Of a DNA stretch of 64,000 nt, positions 22,172 to 33,099 are shown piece after piece. The notes under the pieces are model-generated. The model saw only the letters and a program-made list of their open reading frames with translations, searched no databases and was not told the DNA's origin. The stretch is taken from assembly GCF_958298935.1 (NCBI RefSeq), contig NC_084924.1, forward strand, positions 4,092,001 through 4,156,000. The letters are read 5' to 3'. The translations under genes were made by a program, and so were the position numbers. This DNA comes from Phragmites australis. Its lineage: Eukaryota > Streptophyta > Magnoliopsida > Poales > Poaceae. Numbering within the stretch: position 1 is the first letter of the stretch; the number at the start of each line of letters is the position of its first letter.

Positions 22172-22310
22172 ACCACAAGTACGGGCCAAGTGAAATTGCC
22201 GGATGTTGTTCTAGCCAATTGATTTTGTGTCATGGCATCATGTAGACCACAAGTACAGGCCAAGTGAAATATGTCAGATGTTGTTCTCATCAGGCCAATT
22301 GATTTTTTTG
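22162..22310. repeat. Tandem duplication of the patatin gene 3' end
   Basis: The block CATCATGTAGACCACAAGTA with about 50 following bases occurs at 22162 and again near 22227, with small differences. The first copy contains the stop codon, so the second duplicates the stop and early 3' UTR. Confidence 0.8.
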
Positions 22311-22937
22311 CCACCGTCAAGAACATCAAGCATATAACAACGTTCGTGAACTATACTTGCTTGGGATCAAATAGCAGGACTTTCCCAAGATTTAGCAGTC
22401 TCGCCTTAAAAAAAGGGGATATTAGCAGTCACGCTGATCCCAAATATACCGTACTCCATCGAACCTTTTCGCTGGTTGCAGCATCTGATCCAGACCTGCT
22501 CGTTATGAATGTGCCTGCCGTTTTGGAACTCGGAACCAGTAATGTTTCCACGGTTTCAGGCTTTCAGCTTTCAGACACACTGTTCCTGCTGCTTTGCTCG
22601 GAGTTCACACCTGTTTCGAGTCCCAAGTTCTTCAGAACATGCAGAAATGCAACAAAAACCATGAGGTGACCAACAGCTGCATTTGTTTTTTACACCCACA
22701 TTGTAACGTTGCGGCTGAAGAGAACAAGACTTGAGATAAACTGTCAAGCGTGAAGCAAAAAAAGTCCATGATCACATACAGGAGTAACAAGTCGCTAGTA
22801 CTATTAAAGCTACTAAACTAAACGTGATGGCAATTAAGCACCAAACACAGGGGAGACAGGGTCTGAGGCAAGCAGACTGGGTTCAGCACTGCAACTCAAT
22901 TCATTCTTTAACAAGAATCCTAAGGTGATGGCAATTA

Positions 22938-23133
22938 GGCCACGTTTGGTTCCTAGAAGACAAGCAAGCATATTTGGTTCCTCTGCATGCTTTGTTTGAA
23001 TTCGGATAAGATAGACCAGGATTTTCTTACTTTTGATTGAACCAAATTGACTCTCCTCTTCTAATAAGATTTGTCTTACTTAACCTTACCAAACAAAATT
23101 AGTTGGCAAGAGCAAACGAACCAAACATATCCC
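22938..23133. mobile_element. MITE-like element
   Basis: GGCCACGTTTGGTTC on the left mirrors GAACCAAACATATCCC on the right, with an AT-rich core of about 195 bp. No obvious target duplication. Confidence 0.55.
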
Positions 23134-24490
23134 AAGTGGCGTTCATGCAACATGAATCCGGCGACGACGCTACGTGGAGGCGTCAACAAGCGCTGAGCTC
23201 GGCATCGGTTGTGGCTTGAGATGTCAGAGTGTTTCAGTGTTTTCCCGTGTAGATTTTTAGCTGCTATATATTTTTTAGTGACGACCAGATTACATATAGT
23301 GAGCACCACAAAGGCACGAACGCTGCACTCTATCCACACGTCCACAAGAGACCACCCAACTCAACACATGAAAACGCACGACCAAGTTATAGCTGAACTC
23401 AACAGGGAGAGTGCATGTTGTGTACTACTATATTTCAATGCATCTTCTCGAAGAAAAAAAAAAGGAAAATATTTTTTAATAAAGAAACTTACATTTTCCC
23501 TTTAATTTTCATTTTTTGGGGTTGTCCTTTTGAGTGTTGTGTGGAGTCTGCGGTGATCCTAACTATCCTACTAATGTACATGTTAGGATTAGCTTAAGTA
23601 AGTGCATGGGCTACTGTGTATTTTACCCGACAACAGAGATTGTGAACTACTACATCGCCCCTTTTGGGTGAAATAGTCTAACAGCAGTGTTATCTGGATA
23701 CGAACACAAGTGTCGAAATCCGAGTATTCGACTTGGATTCGGATGTCCGATTCGGAAAAAAAAATAGACATACGAAATACAACTCGAAATCCGATATGAG
23801 TATTGGAATCCGATTCGGATTCGAGATGTTCGATTTTAAAAAAAACATGAATGTTGAGATAACACTGTAGCAGCAATTCCGAGAAGCCATCACGTAAACC
23901 ACACCAAACCATGCTACTGTAGATAGGTAAATAGGCAAGCATAATGAGGTTCAGAGGTTACAACTTACTCCAAAGCTAGCTATTGCTGGCGTGAAGGTAG
24001 CAGCTCCAGGCATGCAGTAACCAAACCACTAACCACCACTTGTCAGCACAGCGCCTGAGCCTGGAGGGAATAGAAAAATTAGCACATCACTCTGCTTTCT
24101 CCAAAGCTAATTACACTTCTCGCACGCATGCTACTGCAAGACAATAGATTACGGGGTCAGAAACCAGGAATCATGCACCGAATGGCATGAGTTTGGGCAC
24201 TGCTTAATCACGCTATAGCCTGCCTTGTCTCCTCACGGCAGCTTTGGATTCCGTGCATAGGTGTGTAACTTTACTGTGTAAATCTGCCATGGCTTGTATA
24301 TGCAAGTAGCTCAAGAATCTCTGCAACCACGGATGGATCCATGCAGCAACTTGCAGTTTAAAGATCTCGATCTAATCCCACTCTCCTACACAGGAAAGAT
24401 ACTCTAATCACCTTTGCAAAGCAACACCAGCACGGGAAGAGGCGTGGTAACCAATTGTGACTAGAAAAAGCCTCATTGTTTTTGTCCAGG
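23134..24490. other. Noncoding stretch with a CGAATCGGAT-rich patch
   Basis: Between about 23690 and 23860 the motifs TCGGATTCG, CCGATTCGGA and AATCCGA recur. They are similar in style to the hAT-like family at 42779-43333, but no termini can be placed. The rest of the interval shows nothing recognisable. Confidence 0.35.
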
Positions 24491-24494
24491 AAAA

Positions 24495-24752
24495 TACTCC
24501 TTTCGTTTGCAAATGTAAGTCGTTTTAGACTTGTGCATAAGGATTAAGAAAGTAGATCAAATGATTTTATTGTTTTTTATTTATTCTGTATTGAAAAAGA
24601 TAATTTATTCATTTGTGAGAGTAATAATATTTATTAAATAAGAGTAAGACAGGAACAAAAGAGAAAAAAACGTATAGAAGTTCGAAAACGACTTATATTT
24701 AGAGAATAGTTAAGGAGACTAAAACGACCTATATTTACAACCAGAGGAAGTA
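24495..24752. mobile_element. Stowaway-like MITE
   Basis: The left terminus TACTCCTTTCGTTTGCAAAT mirrors TTTACAACCAGAGGAAGTA at the right, and inner parts share the AAGTCGTTTTAGA motif. TA flanks both ends, as expected for Stowaway elements. An extra copy of the inner terminal motif at about 24684-24710 suggests nested or partly duplicated ends. Confidence 0.8.
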
Positions 24753-25385
24753 TAGAAGAGAAAACCCGTCTGTAGAATTGATAAGAACCAGCGTCGTCAG
24801 TAGAATTGGTAAGAACCGACGTCGAGCAGGCAAGAACAGGACACAACAACGTGCACTGACCAACTGTGCAGCTTCTGAAAAGCCTCATTGTTATTTGGTC
24901 CTTCCCGCGGTAGTTAGCAGTTACCAATTTGGCCCTCTCTGCTGTTGTTTACTGTGGATAGCAGAAATTGTTCAGGGATCTAGGATCTTGCATCACATGT
25001 TGACTACAGTAGGCTTAGTGTTTTTTCCCCTAACGTTTGCAGCTTTACCATAGACACATTTGTAGCTTTGTTATTCTTTAGGGATTGATATATTTATGCA
25101 TATATTGACAAATTAGACCTGCGGTGTTTGTCCAGGAATCCTATTCTGCATCGCTCTAACAATTCTATAGAATCCACGAGCTCGTCCAGAACTGTTTACT
25201 TCTGGCTATTCTTTGGCTCTTTTGTTGTATTGACCTGCTTTGTATTTTTCAATCAGATATATTGTTCTTATAGTCTTTCAAGGTTACATATTATGTATGT
25301 CAGTTGTCAGGCATAAGAGTAGCTCTCGACATTTATTAATATCAAATATCAATGGCGATCCTTTTCTTTTATAATGTCTAGTTGA

Positions 25386-27431
25386 AGTACATTCAGAGCG
25401 AAGCAACAAGCTCTTTTCATCAAACTTGACATATCCAAGGCATTTGATTCGGTTAACTGGTCGTACCTGATTGAGATGCTAAAGGCGATGGGTTTTGGAC
25501 AGCGTTGGAGAGATTGGATATCTACCTTGCTTCAGACCTCCACCTCCCGAATCATTTTAAATGGGATTCCAGGCCCTCAGTTCAAGCACGCAAGAGGGCT
25601 GCGGCAAGGCGATCCATTATCGCCCATGCTGTTCATCTTGGCTATTGAACCCCTCCAAAAGATCATTGCGGAAGCGGCGCGTAGAAACATTCTCAAACCA
25701 ATTTTGCCCAGAGCAGCGAACCTCCGATGCTCTCTCTACGCGGATGACGCGGCCATTTTCGCCTACCCAGACAGAAATGAGCTGAATGCCTTAAGATTGA
25801 TTTTGGAAGCCTTTGGTAAATGCTCGGGGTTGGTCACAAATTTGCAAAAAACAGAAATTTACCCTATTTGTTGCAATGATCAGGACCTCAATGCCGCATT
25901 GATGGGTTTCCAAGGAAAGGTGGGTCAATTCCCATGCAAATACCTCGGCTTACCACTCCATACTCGACGATTAAAGCGGGTAGACGTTCAACCTCTCATA
26001 GACAAAATTGCAAACAAGCTACCAGGATGGCAAGGCAAGCATTTCTCATTGCAGGTCGCAAGGTCTTGGTAAAGACCGTTCTCTCCTCGCAGGTCTCTTT
26101 CCACCTTACTGTCCTACCGTTACAAAAATGGATGCAAAAGAAAATCGACCGTATTCGTCGAAGCTTCCTCTGGCAAGGGGAGGAGCCGGACAAGGTCTCG
26201 GGAGGACACTGCCTCGCAAATTGGCAGAGTGTTACAAAACCAAAAGAGAAGGGAGGCCTGGGCATCGTTGACTTGGAGAAATTTGCGCGTGCTTTGCGTG
26301 TCCGCTGGTTATGGCTAGATTGGCAACAACAAGATCGGCCGTGGAAAGGACTTCCCTTACCGTGTGACCAAACAGATCGTGCGTTGTTTCATGTGTCGAC
26401 AGAGATAACGATTGGAAATGGGAGGAAAGCGGATTTCTGGCACTCAAGCTGGGTGCAGGGGCAAGCGCCGAAGAACATTGCGCCACTGATTTTTTCAAAA
26501 TCCTGCAGAAAAAACTTCAGCGTGAGAAGAGGGCTGCAAGACCACCAATGGATATCCTACATCGGTGATATATCTACAGATGAAGAGCTAACTCAAATCA
26601 CATCTCTGTGGATGTTGATAAACCAGCTGCATCTTTCTGACGAAATAGCGGACCAAATCAAGTGGCGATGGACTGCAAACGGAGAATACACAGCAAGCAG
26701 CGCGTATAAGATTCAGTTCCAAGGGATAATGACAAAATACAATATGAAGGCGGTCTGGGAAGCGAAGGTTAAACCAAAATGCAAAACTTTTGCATGGTTA
26801 ATGTTACAAAAAAAGATCTTAACGGCCGATAAGCTTGCAAAGAGAGGATGGCCTCATGAACAAGCATGCAGGTTATGTGATCAGGAAATGGAAACCGCAA
26901 CTCATCTATGCAAGGACTGTGTCTACGCTCGCGAGGTTTGGTACCATATCTCAGCCTGGTTACAGTTAAACAATCTACCAAGCTTCTTGCTGTTTCGCAC
27001 CCCTCGTGGTTGGTGGTGTGCGGCAATGAAGACTTTTGATAAACAATTCCGAGGTTTTTTTAATGGACTGGTACTCCTGTTTTGGTGGAATTTATGGACA
27101 GAGAGAAATGCAAGAATCTTCAGAAAATCCAGCCAAACAGCCCAACAGTTAGCGCACAAGATCAAGGATGATTTCGGCGAGATCTCTATGGCCTTGTCCC
27201 GGGAGCCAACAACGAGTAGTTTTTTGCTCTCTGTTGTATAGTTGATCCCTTGATCAAACAGAGTGGATGTTCCTTCTCCCACTCTCCTTCTAGGCGCCTC
27301 GTAGTTGTGCTTTGCGCCCCCTAATTGTTTCTCTTTTTTCTTGTTTTCCTTTCAATGGGTCTTTTGTACCTCTTTTACTCCTAGTCTAATAAAATCGGCA
27401 ATCCTCGTTGCCGTCTTTTCTAAAAAAAAAA
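25386..27431 (+). mobile_element. 5'-truncated plant L1-type LINE
   Basis: A frame from about 25398 encodes reverse transcriptase motifs: LFIKLDISKAFDSVNW, RGLRQGDPLSPMLFILAIEP, and YADDAAIF as the catalytic box, then KYLGLPLHTRRLK. A frameshift near 26060 moves into the next frame, which runs to 27241 and carries GRKVLVKTVLSSQVSFHLTV, IRRSFLWQGEEPDKV, FWHSSWVQG and a zf-RVT segment (VKPKCKTFAWLMLQKKILTA, CRLCDQEMETATHLCKDC). The 3' UTR ends with AATAAAATCGGCAATCC and a poly-A run (27421-27431). The endonuclease and ORF1 are missing, so the copy was cut on insertion. I could not find matching flanking duplications. Confidence 0.88.
25398..27241 (+). pseudogene. LINE ORF2: reverse transcriptase and zf-RVT
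   Basis: This is the coding part of the LINE above. The reverse transcriptase palm starts midway in the domain because of truncation. The YADD box is intact at about 25735-25750, and the thumb follows. One frameshift near 26060, just after LPGWQGKHFS, separates the two frames. The zf-RVT region near the end has the CxxC...H...C pattern. The last part (WNLWTERNARIFRKSSQTAQ) is the usual C-terminal end. No activity is expected. Confidence 0.88.
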
Positions 27432-27534
27432 ATACTGATTTCGATACATACCATCCTAACTGCCAAAAATAAATTGATAAATGCCTATAGAAACGCAAAC
27501 AACAGGATGAAATGCTTCGGTAATGGCATCAAAA

Positions 27535-28165
27535 AGCTGCAATTTTATCCGAGCTTATCCTTATCCTCTCACGAGTTCCAACGGCGACGAGAAACAACTC
27601 GGCGATTTGGTGGCGAATCGGTCGGCGCCCTCGCCTCCGACAGCCTCTCAGGGTCGGAGTTGGAGGGTGGCCCGGCCACCCAGTGTTTAGGTAAGTATTA
27701 GAGTAGATTAGTGATTGTAGCTTATATGTTGATAGATTTGGTGGTTTGGTTAGGGTAGGGTAAGGTTTCTGAGACTGTATGGTTGTTGCGTCGCTGATGA
27801 TGAAGGTGGAGATGTCGGTTCCCTCCTTCGCCGGTGAGGATGCGGCCGCTGGTCGTGCCGCAAAGTCTATGCGTTCAGCGTTTTTAAGCATGTTTGGGAC
27901 AGGCTACTCGTTGTACTGCTAAAAAGTGAAGTTCCCTCGCAGGTGGTGAGAACGACTTCTGGCTTCTTCCTCAGTGCGGTGCTTTGTCCGGTTCCAATGA
28001 GGTGTTACCATGACTGTTTGGTTCGATCGGAGGAGAAGCACAAGATGAGGACCTCTGAGGGGTTGTGTTGTAATTCTGATGTTATGCAGGGGCTCCTTTG
28101 TAAACAGGGGTTTGTAATCTTCATGCTACCTCAATGAAATACGGACCTGTTCCTCTAAAAAAAAA
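27535..28165 (+). mobile_element. Short LINE-like insert with target duplication and poly-A tail
   Basis: GTAATGGCATCAAAA at 27520-27534 recurs as GTAATGGCATCCAAAA right after the A run at 28157-28165, with one difference. The insert is only about 630 bp, has no domain, and ends with CAATGAAATACGGACCTGTT before the tail, like plant LINE 3' UTRs. It appears to be a non-autonomous derivative or a deleted copy that still had a 3' end recognised by LINE machinery. Confidence 0.75.
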
Positions 28166-28242
28166 GTAATGGCATCCAAAACAAATACACGAGCTACGGA
28201 ATTTAATTTGCTGCATCAATTGAATAGAAAATGATTGCTTAC

Positions 28243-28383
28243 TTGACACGAACACGAGTGATTTGGTGGCCCGTGGCCATAAGTACCAGGACCGTGCATC
28301 GGCTGTGGCTGTTCTCCAGCACTGTGTAACGGACTTCCATTCAGTTGAGGGCACTGGAAGCTTTCAGAACAAGTGCTGCTCAC
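28243..28383 (-). CDS. Orphan exon with good splice sites, family not recognised
   Basis: On the minus strand an acceptor (TTTCTTGCAG) is followed by a 141-base frame, 47 residues, starting VSSTCSESFQCPQLNGSP and ending GHGPPNHSCSCQ before a GTAAGC donor. The phase is zero at both ends. Its Ser/Pro/His/Gln-rich composition recalls disordered regions of transcription factors, but I recognise no family. No companion exon could be identified in the flanks; the LINE-like insert at 27535-28165 lies in the next downstream intron or flank. It may belong to a broken gene. Confidence 0.35.
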
Positions 28384-28524
28384 CTGCAAGAAACCATCAG
28401 TGACCGCGCAGAGGGCACGGGGCGTGCCGATTGTTGAGATCTTGCATGCGTCGATTTCATTTGTTTTGATGAAAGAAAGGGTCTTAAAAAGGGGGAAATA
28501 TTGCTTTATTAGAAAAGAATAGCT

Positions 28525-28558
28525 TTGACAAAGTATTATATATGTGATACTTTGTCAA
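28525..28558. other. Perfect 12-bp hairpin
   Basis: TTGACAAAGTAT (28525-28536) pairs with ATACTTTGTCAA (28547-28558) over a ten-base AT-rich loop. It could be a very short MITE core or a chance structure. Confidence 0.5.
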
Positions 28559-28921
28559 CTGTTTTAGCAGTAACCTATCTTGACCCAAAGATTTTTGTTG
28601 ATCCATAAGCAGGGATCTTATCGAGCCCATACTTGTTCAACTTGGAGAACTTTAGGTGGTATTAGGAAATATACAGACAAAGGCGTTTCAGTTGGACAAA
28701 CAGTAGCCTTTTATAACTATGGGAGACAGAATAGGTTAGATTCTCCATTTACCTTTTCATAGGTGCTCATGCAGATTGAAGGTTGCAGACTTGCACTGGA
28801 AATTTCCTGCAGTCTCTATACCTTAAATCCTTCAACAGAAGAAAAGGGAAAGTTGGAAGTAGATCCATTACAAAAAAAAAGTTGGGAGTAGATATGTAAA
28901 ATGCAGATTCCATGCTATACA

Positions 28922-29884
28922 CATAGGCGGATTCAGTGAGTAGTCCAGGTGGGTCAGGGACTACTCGGGGATCTGGCTCATTTTTTGCAAGTATGTGTAG
29001 GGGCCAGAGAATATGAGACTGTGACCATAGAGCACAGCTACTTAGTCAGTATAGATGTTTGAGATTTAATGTTGCAATACTGTGAGTGTAAATTGATCTT
29101 ATAATCTTGTACGTTCAATGTTGATTACAATTTTCAAATTTGCAATACCGTGAGTTTCAATTTATCCGGTATATATAGTTAATGATTATTATAGAAATGA
29201 ATGTATCTTGTTGTCATTGATAAAATTTAGCAAGAGTTTAACAACAAGTTACTAATTGATTTATCCTTGCCTAGAAAATTAAGTACTAGCTTTGATCTTT
29301 GTCTAGAAAAAGAAAAAGAGAGATGAAAGCGAAGTGTTTGTAGCACTAGCTAGCAACTAGAGCAGATGCATTGCACGATAGAATACTAGTTGTTGTTGTC
29401 GGGATTGATCGATCTTGTTAGTTATTTCAATATTTGTTTGACAGATATCGATGTTATTATTTTTCTTTATTATTCAGATTGCTCACACCATACTTAATTA
29501 GTAGAATTTTAGAAATTAGATTGTGTGGTTTATTCCAAACTTTGAACCATTATATAGCTTAATCACATTTATTGAGCTGGATATTTTCTCCAAAATAAGT
29601 GAGGATAACATAATTGAGATTTCCATGACCATGAGAAAGCGTAAAGTGAAGAATCTAAATTAGTATTGTAATCTCCTATTTATGTAAGACCTTATTTCAT
29701 ATGTGAACAATTTATATTGTAATTTTTGCAAAATTTAAACTTATTTGTTGAATTTACGATATTACGATATATTTTCAATACATTTGTATTATACTTTTAG
29801 AAATTTTTTATTTATATATTGATTTAACAGTGTTATAAAAAGTTAGAGTGCCTACCGAACTCAAAAATTTTAGCTCCGCCATTG
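28922..29884. mobile_element. Non-autonomous hAT-like element with 8-bp duplication
   Basis: The left end CATAGGCGGATTCAG mirrors the right end, which reads CAATGGCGGAGCTAA on the other strand. Flanks are GCTATACA (28914-28921) and GCTATGCA (29885-29892), 7 of 8 identical. The interior of about 960 bp is AT-rich and has no coding part. The termini resemble those of the decayed autonomous hAT at 15640-19160. Confidence 0.8.
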
Positions 29885-29892
29885 GCTATGCA

Positions 29893-30643
29893 TAACTTTG
29901 TGAGGAACAAACCGTACACAGCCTTCTTTTACACTTAAAATTTACTTTTCAAAGGTGAGGATGAATTACATTCAGTGACAGGATGGCTTTGAAAACCATC
30001 ATAAGATGATAAAAGCATTCCCTTCAAAAAGATTAATTCTTAAAAAAGCAGCACATCAATGGTCACAAACCTAGTGCCCTATCAGTACCAAGAATACCTT
30101 ACAGTGAAGCATACATGAAGCAGAACACATCAGCATAATATCGAAGTATCAAACTGAATCCAACACATGAGATTTGCATAAATTACAATAAGAACATAAA
30201 AAAATTTATGAAATCTGGTTGCGGAAATACTTCTCCCAGAAATGTGCATTTAGTCACATTTAATCTATCGCGTAACCGGGCGGCATCTGATATCATTGCT
30301 AGGGTAGAAGGCATTATAATTTCATAAATAAGCTCCAAGGAATACCTACATCTGGCAGTTTGAAGATATGGCGATCCACTGTTACAGGGACCTATCGAAG
30401 CAGAAAATGATAGCCTTTTTGTGATGCTGACAAACAATTGTCGCAGAATTATACCATATATGCAGTATTTTGTCCACAATGATCCGGCTTTCTTGAAGTG
30501 CTAAGAAACATTTGAATTGTGCACAATTTTTTCAAGCATAGTTTGTCCAAAAATAATCAATACCACCTCCAATTAGCTACAACTAGATTTATGAATGCTT
30601 TCAGAAACTAGACAACGATATAAAAAGGTATGGAAATGTTTAG
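29893..30643. other. AT-rich interval with an unrecognised minus-strand frame
   Basis: A 98-codon minus-strand frame covers 30183-30479, including ISDAARLRDRLNVTKCTFLG. An alternative frame reads VPVTVDRHIFKLPDVG after a plausible splice acceptor near 30390. I recognise neither and do not call a gene. Confidence 0.3.
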
Positions 30644-32330
30644 TTTTTTTAAAGACCCGGAACCCCGGCCTATGTATTAATAAGAGAGAAAAGAGTTTTC
30701 TGCACTAAAGTGCAGGATTAGAAGCGCGAGTTGCATCGACGACAAATGTGAACTTGGCCAGACCGGCCAAGAGCGCCAAGGTAAAACAAAAACAATTATT
30801 CCCTAAGAACTGCTTCAACATTAAGTGGTTCAAGTTCCAACCCGTCTTGTGTGGGCGTCAGCAAAGGAGGCCCATGACAAGTGATCCAGTTGCATGCCTC
30901 ATCTTGGATCTCCGAGATGATCCGCGCTACCGGCTTGGAATCTCGATTGAAAATCCGGCGGTTGCACTCCTTCCAAATCGACCAAATCACTAGAATCCCC
31001 AGCGAGCGGGTACCGTTCACAACATCCAGACTTCCTTCGCCCGGCAGAGAGGTGTACCAGTCGCGCAGGGTGCCCAAGGCCCAAGGGACGGTTCCTCTGA
31101 CATAATATCGTTGCACGTGTCAGCGACCATCTCACTTGTGACGTTACGTTAGAGCATCTCTCCATGTGCACAAGGGACGGAGATCGTCTGACTTCACTCC
31201 ACCGCGAGCTATTGGATCCTAAACGGATGTATCAGACTTAGTGCTACAGGGATGCTACAGTACCATTGCATCCCACATGACTTCACTCCTCTGAAGTCAG
31301 AGGAATTGGATCCGTGCCCAAGGCCGGCCACCGATCTGGTCGTCCAAACTTTTTGCCAAACCGCTTGCATGTAGGGGCATTCAAAGAAGAGGTGTCTTAC
31401 CATCTCAAGATTGCACAGGGCAGAAGTAGTTGTTCGGACATCCACGGAGCCATAGAAAGAATTTGCAGCGAGGAGGTGCCCATACCTGCCACACTATCTT
31501 GGGGAGATTGGATTGGGTGCTACCCTCGAACTGCACAAGATACGCCGATTTAGCCATGTAATCTTATAATCTCCATGCGTCGATCGTGTCCAGGTTATGG
31601 AGTTCGGTGAGGCGCACGCAGGAGCACAAACCCGCGAGCTTGGCTCGTGCCTTGTCTTAGAGCGGTTGTAGGTTCACGAGGCGCAGGTAGCCAAGGGTGA
31701 GGGGCAAGCCTAGATAGGTGATAGGGAAGGCGGCGACACGCTGACTCGAGAAGGAGCTGAGGGTTTCGTCCAAGTTGAGCTCTTGGCATCGGATGGGGGC
31801 GACCACCGACCGAGCTCTTGTCCATGTTGATTCGTAGCATGTAGCACCGCCAAACTAGCGCATGAGAGCCACCACCATGTGGACGTCCGTCTGTTTCGGG
31901 TTGGCGAAAACAACTGCGTCGTTGGCGTACAGGGACAGCCGCAGCTTAGCTTCTTGTGTTGCTAGTTCCAAGAGGCGCTGCAGGGTATCAATGGCGCGGA
32001 TGGACAAGTAGGGAGAGAGAGGGTCACCCTGTCGCAACCCTCGTTCATGTATGATCTTGAGCCCGGGGATGCCATTCAACAAAATGGAGGAGGCCAGGAT
32101 CAGGGTCAACCAGTTGCGCCATCGTGCTGGGAAGCCGCGGTGTTGCAGCAACTCGAAGAGATAATCCCAGGAGACTTGTTCAGATTTCCTCTTCTGTGAA
32201 GCGTCTCATCACTTGCTTGACTTAAGGTTAAGGTCGTTCTAGTTGAGGGTGCCTAGCATTTTGACGAAGTGCTCGTGAATCTCTTCCTCTTTACATGCTT
32301 AGGACAGATATGTTGGTGTACGCAAAGCAT
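30644..32330 (-). mobile_element. Decayed LINE on the minus strand
   Basis: Read on the minus strand, 32151-31855 encodes part of a reverse transcriptase: ILLNGIPGLKIIHERGLRQG, then DPLSPYLSIRAIDTLQRLL, then LYANDAVVFANPKQTD, where the catalytic box has become YAND. Further frames lie in 31913-31595. The segment 31445-31209 holds zf-RVT (VRHLFFECPYMQAVWQKVW). The final part near 31116-30796 holds WSIWKECNRRIFNRDSKPVA. The 3' end is a short A run, seen as TTTTTTT at 30644. Many frameshifts are present, and a MITE interrupts the tail. Confidence 0.82.
31186..31302. mobile_element. MITE-like insertion within the minus-strand LINE
   Basis: GTCTGACTTCA (31186-31196) mirrors TGAAGTCAGAG (31292-31302). 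The LINE reading frame resumes on both sides, so this is a later nested insertion. Exact borders may extend to about 31169 and 31310. Confidence 0.55.
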
Positions 32331-32341
32331 TATCAAAATGG

Positions 32342-32600
32342 TACTCCTTCCGATCAAAAATACATGACGTTTTTTACTTTTCTCAGTCTTCGACGTGCAA
32401 CTTTGACTACTATTTTCTATTAAAATACAATTATAATATCTAATAAAAATATAATATTATGAAAGTATTTTTCAAGACAAATCTACATGTATGTTTTTAT
32501 GTTTCCAAGCTAAATATTTCACAAGCTATTGACGGTCAAAGTTTTAAAAGTTTAACCAGATCTTGGTTAAAACGTCAAGTATTTATAACCAGATGGAGTA
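32342..32600. mobile_element. Stowaway-like MITE
   Basis: TACTCCTTCCGATCAAAAAT at the left mirrors ATTTATAACCAGATGGAGTA at the right, with inner CATGACGTTTT and AAAACGTCAAG arms. TA borders both ends. Confidence 0.8.
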
Positions 32601-33099
32601 TAAAGCTATGTATTACACTTTCCTTCATTTCTTGTCAAGTTAAATACGCTCAACAAGCATGTCTCAACGGATATTCTGCTACATTACTTCCATCACAAGC
32701 ATGTTCCCTAACCCACATTCCAAGAGATTTTCATATTCCAAACAAGTGAGGTGGTTGTAAGACACCATTTCTGCACTTCATCTCATGCACACGTATAGGC
32801 CCAGCATGTTGGGTTACCTAAGCTGCGCATTGGTGTTTCAGGGCAACAGAAACATATCACATCTATGAGCAGCAGCATAGATTTTTGAAGCAGGTTTCAC
32901 CAATGGATAATCACATCGCCAACAAAAAAATAGCAACTCTTGCAATTGAAATTTATTTCTTATTTCCTATCAAATTATTCAACAAACAACATGGCTCCCA
33001 GTAGGAGCTCTGTGAACTGTTTCTGTAGGAAAGATGCAGGATAAATACAACCCAAATAGGGGGAGGAGGGAGAATAGTAGGTTAGATACAACTCACAAA
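32601..33099. other. 3' flank of the FAD oxidoreductase gene
   Basis: The part adjoining 33100 is probably the 3' UTR. I see no other feature. Confidence 0.4.
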
